Assembly: GCA_009763385.1 (NCBI GenBank)
Contig: CM019824.1
Location: 144,467,705 to 144,531,704, forward strand
Source of the DNA: Coix lacryma-jobi var. lacryma-jobi
Lineage: Eukaryota; Streptophyta; Magnoliopsida; Poales; Poaceae
DNA length: 64,000 bases
Reading direction: 5' to 3'
How positions within the stretch are numbered: position 1 is the stretch's first letter; every line of letters begins with the position of its first letter. Both the position numbers and the translations under genes were made by a program. The notes under the pieces were generated by a model. The model was not told the DNA's origin. It saw only the letters and a program-made list of their open reading frames with translations, and did no database searches. This document shows positions 55,526 to 64,000 of this stretch, piece by piece.

Positions 55526-57192
55526 TTGATGAGTGCATTGTCAACTACACACACAAATCATAATGAAATAGAAGAAGGAAGGAAGGAGAAGAGAGAACTC
55601 GACCAAGTGACCCAAAAGCATAGCAAAGCTGAAGAAGGTCAAGTGGAAAGAGCAAGACAACTTGGTCCCCAAAGACATGGGCAACGGCTCGACGCAACCA
55701 AGCAAAGCAAAGCTAGCCCCCAAGAAGAGGTAGAACAGGCTCAACACCGCTAGCAGAAAGGCTCGATACCAACTGTTACCATCTTAAGAACAAAAGAGCT
55801 CGACACCAATTGATAGGCTGAAAAGCGAATGCTAGTCCCTCAAGAAAGAGGCACAGAGGCTCAACACAACTAGCATAAACTCGCTCCGAACCAACTGAAC
55901 TGAAAAACGTTTGCTAGTCCCTCAATAAAGAGGCAAAGGGTCAACACAGCTAGCAAAAATGCTCCGAACCAATTGGAAATATCGAAAACTTATCACGAGC
56001 AAGCTCCCCTTAAATAGTGCACCCAACCAAGAAATCTCCCCTTTAGTTCAACTTTGGAAAGCACAAGATTTGAAAATATTTTCTCCCCCTCAGTTGAACA
56101 CAGAAGGCATGATTTGTTAAATTTCTCCCCCTTAGTTGAAAATGCACCATCAAGTAAAATTGCTCCCCCTGAGAAAATGCACCATCAAATGTGCCAACAA
56201 GCAAATTTCTCCTTCTTCCAAAATGCATATGAGTCAAAATGCAAGTTAGCAGCTTCAGGAATATAGTCAATAGAATGAAAACATCCTCTACCAAGTTATG
56301 ATCCGATGACTCAACAACATCCATATCAAGCTAGCAAAGGCACAAACTGATCACCAAATACGAAATATGAACATAGAGCAGTTTAAGCCACAAAGGATTG
56401 TTCACCACAAAATAGCACTTTACATGTGTAGACAGGAAAACAAGCAAGTGCTAAACATGTATACAAGGTGAACTACCCCTAGCAAAGTTCAATCATCATG
56501 CTGCAGAATGAAACATAGACTTGTGATTTCAAATTTTAATCAGAGTTGCAGCGGTGAAATTACACAAGTTCAAATTCAGCATGTGATTGCGAGAGGTTGA
56601 AATCTTGTCATTGCCTAACTTTTCAACCGAGCGAAGCCTATGCATATGCAATCAGAAGCTTAAAGCATCGGTTTCGGTCATACACTACACGGCTTAAGTT
56701 TAACTCAAATGTGCAATGAGAAACAGTCTCGATACCGTGATGTGTTGACAAGCAATCCCATCTCGATCTTTTCAATTCACTTATAACTTGGTTTAGATTT
56801 TAAACAGAATATGAACATACCAAGCAAGTGAATGACTCAGAACTAGAGACATAGCAACCTAGCATATATGAAAAGCACGAGTGAATTCAACACATCCTAC
56901 ACATGCTAGTTGCATATCTCAATGGTGAACATTTTCATTTTAAGTTCATTAAGCAGGTTCACCATTCAAAAATAGCTTAGCTCACAACATGTATCAGTGA
57001 TCAGAAAGAGCATAAGCCTACAAGTATCATCATATAGCATCGGAGCATACTAAACAGAGCATAGCCACATTCTAAAGATTATATACATGAAGCTCAAAAT
57101 TTCAAAGCGTATGCTGAAATGCAAAAGACTAATCTAAAAGACAAACGAGAAATAGTCAGTTTATGATACAAGAACCAAAATGCTTCCCCCAT
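55526..57192 (-). other. 3' untranslated region of element D
   Basis: 1.7 kb between the RNase H stop and the PPT, with no convincing long frame. It contains a tandem unit of about 80-120 bp (GCTAGTCCCTCAA.. phrase at 55831 and 55913, related one at 55712) with PBS-like motifs at 55761, 55798, 55883 and 55961. It also has several extra AGGGGGAG-type purine runs on the minus strand between 56000 and 56170. The position is where SIRE-type elements carry an env-like gene, but none is recognisable here. Confidence 0.75.
55712..55975 (-). repeat. Tandem repeat with PBS-like motifs in the D 3' region
   Basis: Four 15-mers, GCTCGATACCAACTG (55761), GCTCGACACCAATTG (55798), GCTCCGAACCAACTG (55883) and GCTCCGAACCAATTG (55961), resemble the element's own PBS/LTR junction GCTCTGATACCAATTG. 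They lie in diverged direct repeats that also share an AGGCTCAACAC.GCTAGCA phrase. Confidence 0.7.
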
Positions 57193-58806
57193 CTAAAAGG
57201 GGAAACACACACCAAGCTCACCCCTTAACCGATTAAAGGTTGATTGGTCCAAAGGCTTGGTGAAAATATCAGCCAACTGATGATGAGTATCGACATGGTG
57301 AAGGTTGATATCACCCTTCTCATAGTGGTCTCGCAAAAAGTGAAAGCGCACATCAATGTGTTTGGTCTTAGAGTGCAGCACGGGGTTCTTAGCAACGCTA
57401 ATAGCACTCGTGCTGTCACAAAGCAAAGGAACACGAGTAAAGCTTAGACCAAAATCACGCAAAGTGGCCATCATCCAAAGCAACTGAGAACAGCAGCTAG
57501 CCGCAGCAACATATTCAGCCTTTGTGGTAGACTGAGCGACACTAGACTGCTTGCGAGAAGACCACGATACAAGAGAAGAACCAATAAACTGGCAAGTCCC
57601 AGAAGTGGACTTGCGCTCAACTCGGCAACCAGCAAAATCGGCATCAGAAAAACCACAAAGGGAGAGGGTGGAGGAAGCTGAATACCAAATCCCGAACTCA
57701 AGTGTGAAACGAAGGTACCTCATAATGCGCTTCACTGCCTGACGGTGAGAAGTGCGCGGCGACGCCTAAAAGCGTGCGCATAGACACACCGCAAACTGGA
57801 TGTCCGGGTGTGTCGCCGTTAGGTAGAGCAGCGACCTGATCATGCTTCGGTACTCCTTCTGGTCCACAGCTTCTCCATCCACATCCGCATCCAGGGCCGT
57901 CGTGGTTGACATGGTTGTTGGAAGAGGCTTGGCCTCACCCATATCGAACCTCTTCAGCAAGTCTTTGGTGTACTTGCCCTGGTGCACAAATGTCCCTTCT
58001 CGGGATTGCTTAATTTGCAAACTGAGAAAGAAAGTCAGCTCGCCCATCATACTCATCTCGAACTCCCTGCTCATAGTATCTACAAACTTAGCGACCAAAG
58101 CGTGAGAAGAACCACCGAAAATGATATCATCCACGTAAATCTGGACCAAGAGAGTATCGTTGCCTTGCTTGAGGAGAAAGAGTGTTTTATTCACACATCC
58201 CATCTTAAAACCCTTAGCAAGCAAAAATGTTTTCAACCTATCATACCAGGCTCTAGGGGCTTGTTTCAAACCATATAAGGCTTTGTGGAGTTTAAAAACA
58301 TGGTTTGGAAACTTGGGATTTTCAAAACCGGGGGGTTGTTCGACATACACCTCTTCTTCTATGTAGCTGTTTAAGAAGGCACTCTTGACATCCATTTGAA
58401 AAAGTTTAAACCCTTTGGATGCAGCAAAAGCCAAGAGTATCCTAATAGCCTCCAAACGAGCTACAGGAGCAAAAGTCTCCTCATAGTCTATCCCCTCCTT
58501 CTGACTATAACCCTTAGCTACAAGTCTGGTCTTGTTTCTAACAATGTGGCCATCCTCTCCTTGTTTGTTTTTGAAAACCCATTTTGTCCCAATAGGATTA
58601 CAGTCTGAAGGAGGTGGAACTAAAACCCAAACCCGATTTCGCTCAAAATTTTCTAACTCCTCATGCATGGCATTGACCAAATCCGGATCCGTCAAAGCGT
58701 GTCCAACATCTCGGGGTTCAAAATTAGCAACAAATGCAGAATGAGCAAAGTGAGAGATTTGTTGTGACCTGGACCGAGTGACACGTTCGCCAATGCTACC
58801 AATCAT
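57193..58806 (-). pseudogene. Copia reverse transcriptase-RNase H of element D
   Basis: The RT begins in the linker region and reads [68 protein letters not shown] and the catalytic [13 protein letters not shown] at 57766-57768 after CLCARF interrupts a frame that otherwise continues without shift into RNase H (ASPRTSHRQAVKRIMRYLR). RNase H residues are seen in FSDADFAG, KAEYVAA and LLCDSTSAISVA, and the end motif HQLADIFTKPL is present; the frame stops at 57193. The change looks like CAG to TAG. Apart from this stop all catalytic parts are kept. Confidence 0.92.
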
Positions 58807-58870
58807 CTGCTGAGGCGGGTGTTGGCGCTGAATGTGTCGTGGCGCCTCCCGAGCTGAAGTGATCTCCCCC

Positions 58871-60379
58871 TCAACAGCAGCTGGTGCCCCCTCGGGTACA
58901 AAAGGTACCGCTCGAGGTGGCGGATCCCACGGCCCCTAAGAAGAAGAAGTGTCGGGGCCGTGAGTCGTAGTAGAAGCCGCACTTGCGGCACAACAGGTGG
59001 AGGGGTGTTGGATCATCCATGCCTTCAGCACCCTCGTCCTCGTCATCAAAAAGAGGCTCACCAACCTCATGATCACCTGCACGCTCAAAACAAGAAGAAG
59101 GACAAACCATGGTCTCGTCGAAGGTGACATTAGATGTCTCCATGACTCGGTTAGTATCAAGGTTAAGTACACGATAAGCTCGAGTGTGAGTGCCATAACC
59201 CAAAAATACACCGTCAGAAGAACGAGACTCAAATTTGTCCAGGTTGCCTTTCTTCAATATAAAATAGTGGCAATCAAAAACTCTAAAATAACTCAACTTG
59301 GGCTGTTTTCCAAAATGCAACTCATAAGAGGTCTTTTTCAAGAAAGCTCGGAGAAAAATGCGATTGGAAATGTAGCATGCAGTGCTCATAGCCTCGGCCC
59401 AATATCGCCTAGGAGTCCTATGCTCATCGAGCATCATCCTGGCCATTTCTACAAGGGTCCGATTCTTCCTCTCTACCACACCATTCTGTGGCAGTGTGCA
59501 GGGAGAAGAAAACTGATGCTCTAAACCCAAAGAGTTACAAAACTTCTCAAAATCCGAGTTTTTCAACTCGGAACCATTATCACTTCTAATAGCTCGCATT
59601 GAGTTCAAAGGGAACTCATTCTGAAGACGCAAAATCAGATTGCAAGCAAAAGAGAAAGTCTCAGTCTTCTTAGTCAAAAAGGAGACCCACGAATATCTCA
59701 AAAAATCGTCAACAACAACAAGCACATACCACTTCGCCCCAACCGAGCTCACCCGAGCCGGACCAACAAGGTCCATGTGCAAAAGCTCTCCAGGGCGCTT
59801 AGTCATGACTTGAGTCACTGGATGGTGGGGAGCGGCAACCATCTTCCCATGTCTACAAGAATGGCAAACAAGATCCTTCTCCATGCACAACTTGGGCAAT
59901 CCTCGGATTAGGCCAAGTGAACTAAGCCTTGCAAGCAAGTCAAAGCTCAAATGTCCTAGTCTCCTATGCCACTTTCAAAGATCAGAGGAGGATGGTCCAA
60001 CCAAAAGACAACGAGAAACTCCAAATGACTCCGAGAAATCCGCACGAAAGACTTTCCCAAATGGCGAAATCCCACAAACAAGATTGCCCCGAGGATCCAA
60101 AATACGAATGAGATTCGGCTTAAAACGAATCTCGTAGTCATCATCAAAGAGTTGCGAAACAGAAAGAAGGTTAAAATGCAAGTTAGAAACAAGAGCAACA
60201 TCGCGCAACACAAAATGCTCATTAACTCGCACTGACCCGCGAGACAACACTTTACCTTTGCTATTGTCACCGAAGGTGATAAACTCCTTTCCGGCGACTG
60301 GACTAAGACTGGAGAACCACTTGGCGTTTCCGGTCATGTGCCTCGAGCAACCGGAATCCACCAACCAAACGTCCTCCAA
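58871..60379 (-). pseudogene. Copia protease-integrase of element D
   Basis: The frame opens before LEDVWLVDSGCSRHMTG (the protease motif). After GPSSSDL it meets a TGA (59975-59977) where B has TGG (Trp). It continues in frame with the integrase zinc finger (RRLGHM-like, CHSCRHGK) and the catalytic D, D and E in HMDLVGP, RSDNGSE and VVERKNRT. In the Pro-rich linker near 59010-59020 two one-base deletions relative to B shift the frame, so it ends at 58871; the RT frame follows in another phase. Confidence 0.9.
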
Positions 60380-60393
60380 TCGTTTTACCTACA

Positions 60394-62969
60394 TCAATAA
60401 AAAGACATAGGGTGAGCATACAGTCCAACACTGGGGTTAGTGAAATAGGGAGAATACCAGGGTTGGGCCGGCTGCTCAAAAGAACGGTTAGTAGAAAAAC
60501 CATTCCTAGCATGCCTACGGGAAGAGCGTCCATCGCGATACTCAAAACGCGGTGGGGGATAATGCTCTACAACAAAGCCACCGCCACGGGGTCCATAGCC
60601 TACAACTGCAGGCTCCCGCCGGGCACGTCCTCTCTGCTGCCTAGGCCTAGGAACTTGAAGTTCTAGACCTCTAGGCCTAACAACACGTCTCTGAACATTC
60701 GGCACATGTACATCATGGAAAGGATGGTACATGTCCGTGTTGTTCATCTCCTTTGCGCCGCGCGTCTCTCTCTTGCGCCGAAAGCAATACTCACTCAAGT
60801 GTCCATCTCTCCCACAGTGCCCACAATGGTACCTCACCGCTCTCAAAGGGGGTTGTTGGTACTCATGGTAGTGGGTGTGGATCACTTTACCCTTCTGTGG
60901 CATACACTCCTCCTGGATGGGTGGCATGGTGTCCAGCTTGTTCTTGAGGTGGTTTGGTTTGAGAGCCCATGATTGTTTCTTGGGTGGAGCTCTCGGAGGT
61001 TCAACAAAGACACCATCCTTGGTGTTAGGCTTTAGAGGCTCCTTGGGTGGAATCTTGGTAAGCTTGGGAGTAGTGGTGGAGTTTGGCTTCTCACATGGGT
61101 TAAGACTACTCGACTCTCCAATCTTGCCAAAAGATGTCACATCAACACCCGGAGCAAAACCTACACCTGGACCTCCAGCAGCTCGCTTGAATTGGGAGAT
61201 CATCATCCCGAGTTGTGGCTCACCACTAGACACCCATGACAAGATGGTCCGAAGGTATGTGTTTTCCTCCTCGGTTTGCATCTTGTCATGCTTCACATTC
61301 GCAATCTCCATCTCCAAACCCTCACAAAGAACACACCTAGCCACACATGTGCTACCCGAGTTGGCCTCTTCAAGAGACACAATCTTGACATTCTTCTCTG
61401 CCAACTCAGATTGCAAGCCCGCACAGGACTTGCACGCACCCAACAGCAAGGATCTAGCCTTCAGCTCATCCACCTCTCCTACCAACACAACATACTTACT
61501 TCTCAAAGTGAGAAGGTCAGTCATGTGTGTGGAGCACATCTCACACTCCTCCTCATCGGTAACAACTACGGTGGACTTGACAGATTCAAGTTCCTTCACC
61601 GTATCCTCCCACTTCTACCTAAACTCCTTGCGCTCTCTAGCAGCACACCTAAGCAACTTATCCTGACTAAGGAGCGTGACAGTAAGTTTCTCGACCTCAG
61701 CAGAAAGCTCGTCGGGGGTCTGAGATACCTGGGAGGTGTCGTTGTCGTCGTCGTTCTGAGGGATGTCCTCCAGCTGGTCGTCGACCTCATCACCAAGGGC
61801 CATGGTGCAGAAGCCTTCGTCGTCGTCGAAGAAGCAGAGACCGTTCAGCTTGTCCTCGATCCTCTTCCTCTTCTTGGACTCGTCATCGCTTGAGCCAGCA
61901 GAGTTGTCATCCGAGCCGTCGACGTCGATGAGCGTGGCGAAGAATGCACGCTGCTCAGCCTGGGCCTTTTCCAAGTACTTCTTCTTGATGTACTCCTTGT
62001 CGAAGTCGCCCTTCCGCTTGTGCTTCGCAGGGACGTACTTCTCCTTGCGCTTGCCGGAGTCGTACTTTGCCCATGATCGCCCTTCCCAGATGTGTGCTTC
62101 TTCTTGGGACAGTTGGCGATGAAGTGGTCGGGGTCGCCGCACTCAAAGCATCCTGAGCGTCCTCCTCCGCGGCAACGGTTCATGCAGTTGTTGTGAAACC
62201 ACGAGAACCGGTTGGTGAGCAAAGCCAACTCGTCATCCCCCATGAACTCCAGCTGCTCCTCTGTGACAGAAAGAAGTGAAGAGAGTGCAAAGCCTCCAGA
62301 GGGGTTAGCAGAAGAGCCAGAAACCAAAGCCATAGTTGGGCCAGAAGGATTTTCATAAGAAGCCCTCGACATGGCGTCAATCTCACTAGACTTGAGCTTA
62401 CTGAAGAGCTCGTCGCATGTGAGGGTCTCATAGTTAGACGATTCGATGATCGCCTGGACCTTTGAGTCCCACACCGACCGATCGAGAGTATGCAAAAGCT
62501 TCAAAGCTCTCTCATGATCGTCAAAAGGCAACAGCTCCTTGTTCGCTCTCATCTTGTTGACAATAACCTGAAAGCGAGCGAATAAACTTTCTATGCTCTC
62601 GCTAGACATGTGTCTAAAGTTCTCATACTCCCGCTTGTGCGACTCGTAGAGACGGGATTTGACTTGAGTGGTTCCCTCATGGAAGCGCATGAGGGTCACC
62701 CAAATCTAACGAGCCGTGGGGAGGTGAGAAACGCGATCAAACTCAGACATGCTCAAACAGGAGAAAAGAGCGTTACGCGCTGGGCTATTTGCATCGTGCT
62801 CATCTATCTGAAGCTGAGTGACACGAGCAGCCAAGACAACATAATTGTCCTTGTTGCAAATCTCCCAAATAGAAAAGCCCATGCTCTGGAGATAGGCCGA
62901 CATACGTATCTTCCAATACGCATAGTTCGTCCCATCGAAGAACGGCGGTTTGCCCACGCCGCGATCCAT
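60394..62969 (-). pseudogene. Copia gag of element D, two zinc knuckles, broken
   Basis: ATG at 62969-62967 (MDRGVGKPPFFDGTNYAYWK). Breaks relative to B are a TAG at about 62706 after PTAR, a one-base deletion near 62075 after zinc knuckle one (CFECGDPDHFIANC), and a TAG at 61615 (RKEFR*, CAG in B). Downstream come the coiled coil, the Cys-rich segment, a Pro-rich segment, zinc knuckle two CGHCGRDGHLSEYC and a basic tail. It ends YAHPMSFY with TGA at 60394. Compared with B, about 36 bp are missing in the tail near 60520. The layout is otherwise identical, so the two-knuckle gag is an ancestral trait of this group. Confidence 0.9.
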
Positions 62970-63018
62970 GTCGCCTTCTGTGGATCTGGAACCGGCTAAG
63001 GTGAAAGATCCTTAACCC

Positions 63019-63030
63019 GCTCTGATACCA
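63019..63030 (-). promoter_or_regulatory. Primer binding site of D (tRNA-iMet)
   Basis: GCTCTGATACCA on the plus strand, 2 bp from the LTR end at 63033. Confidence 0.92.
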
Positions 63031-63032
63031 AT

Positions 63033-64000
63033 TGAAGGACCGAGAGTGCTACCAGAAAGCGACCAGAGGGGGGGTGAATGGGAGCTTCAAAATTTCCTGC
63101 CGGAAACTTGTTGCCACTGTCCCGAGAATCAACCCCAAAAGCAAACCTAGAGCTTGCAAGTGTCCACGACCCTAGATGTAGGGTGGATGCTTCCAAGAAG
63201 CACAGCAAGACACTATACAACTCTAGAAACCTAACGCAAAAGCCGGAAATCAAAATTGGCAACGTACGAACGAACCGCGAATGAAACTGTGCGAAAACAG
63301 TCGCATCGGACGCAGACCTGCGTTCGATGGCTCAGCACCAGACGCGTCCGATGGAAACAGAACACTTCTGGAACCTTACTGGACCAGCATCGGACGCTGC
63401 TACAGTGCAACCCTAGCGTCTGATGCTTGACCCCCGGCGCGTCCGATGGCAACAGACGCTCCGATGGTCAGCGTCCGATGCTCCTTAAAACTGTCTGTCA
63501 TGTGACACGTGGCATCGGACGCATCCGCTAGTATGAAACAGCGTCCAATGGTCCCGACACCAACGTCCGATGCTTCCAGACTAGAACTGTTCTTCCGCGA
63601 AAAACACCCGATCTCCTCCGAATCAAAAGCACTAGGGCTTAGACTAGGTATGAGGAGTTCCAAGGAGGTTAGTGAGCTATCCTAAAGGAATCATGGCTCG
63701 AACCTAACTCCAAATCGGTGAATTGGAAGAATTCGGGACAAAGGAGCAAAACTTGATCCAAAACGAAAATCGACCGATCTACTAGCTCGTGAGGTTAGAG
63801 ATGATTTCCTTCGGTGGAAAGAAGTGCCTCACGATCTAGAACAACTTGGTTCAAATGGATTTGCAAAAGATGCACCGAGCAAAGAGATCGATCGACGGGA
63901 AAAACGTGGAGAAAAGCAACCCGCGAAGAACACGAACAAAACGGGAATCACAACCACGAATTTTCAACCGTGTGGCTACCACACGCTACAATAGTGAGAT
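63033..64000 (-). mobile_element. 5' LTR of element D, cut by window end
   Basis: First 968 bp (plus direction) of an LTR near-identical to 53613 onward. CATCGGACGC motifs are at about 63304-63573. The hairpin array should lie just beyond the window. Confidence 0.92.

Larger units (their letters stand above)
53613..64000 (-). mobile_element. Ty1/copia element D, runs past window end
   Basis: A minus-strand element with 3' LTR (53613-55516), PPT, 3' untranslated region, RNase H, RT, integrase, protease, gag, PBS (63019-63030) and 5' LTR from 63033 to beyond 64000. All copia domains are present, but several stops and one-base deletions make it non-autonomous. It is a related subfamily to B (gag and pol clearly homologous, LTR body diverged). 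Confidence 0.93.

Noticed and set aside
1..64000. tRNA, rRNA or microRNA genes
   Set aside because: I saw no rRNA core sequence and no cloverleaf with A and B boxes. The tRNA-like matches are primer binding sites.

Overview
The window is plant nuclear DNA, almost certainly from a grass (Poaceae, probably panicoid). The evidence is long nested LTR retrotransposons with initiator-Met-type and Asp-type primer binding sites, 5-bp target duplications, CpG-rich LTRs and a grass-style BARE/Angela-like LTR start. I found no intact host gene. Nearly every long open frame is either a decayed retrotransposon protein or an artefact of GC-rich tandem repeats. The only host-like coding trace I recognise is one 60-bp exon resembling the ATP-loop exon of a shaggy/GSK3 kinase (19246-19305).

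Layout. 1-1087: one end of an LTR with CATCGGACGC motifs. 1088-7727: the 3' noncoding part and truncated LTR (7419-7727) of a Tat-like Ty3 element, dominated by CTCGTCGCC-type tandem arrays and carrying a 2095-bp solo copia LTR (1838-3932, target duplication CCGTC). 7728-18100: a LINE reverse transcriptase relic split by a complete 8991-bp Ty3 element (8182-17172, duplication ATGAC). That element encodes gag-protease and an ATHILA-domain protein but no reverse transcriptase or integrase. 18100-22740: AT-rich DNA with exon-like fragments and local tandem repeats. 22741-29860: two degenerate TGTAACACCC-type LTRs, the first holding a 1246-bp BARE/Angela-like solo LTR (24001-25246, duplication GTTTT). 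29955-39760: a copia gag relic region occupied by a minus-strand Ty3 LTR (30045-37526), itself holding a 2986-bp solo LTR (33298-36283, duplication AAAAT). 39760-42600: a decayed Ty3 element. 42601-53612: another Ty3 LTR and leader, interrupted by copia element B (44309-53022, duplication GTCTT) and followed by copia element D (53613 to beyond the window end).

Elements B and D belong to one copia group with very long LTRs, a two-zinc-knuckle gag and tRNA-iMet priming. Between them the full order LTR, PBS, gag, protease, integrase, RT, RNase H, PPT, LTR can be read. B has lost RT, RNase H, the PPT and the first bases of its 3' LTR; D keeps all domains but with stops and frameshifts.

The most unusual signals are three. 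First, the copia LTRs carry an array of six tandem hairpins whose stems vary in a compensatory way while the loops stay constant. Second, D has four tandem degenerate copies of its own primer-binding-site/LTR junction in its 3' untranslated region. Third, the ATHILA-domain ORF of the 9-kb Ty3 element has its own TATA box behind a copy of the CG-rich palindrome pair that also precedes the LTR TATA box. All comparisons were made by eye; family names are from recognition, not from a search.
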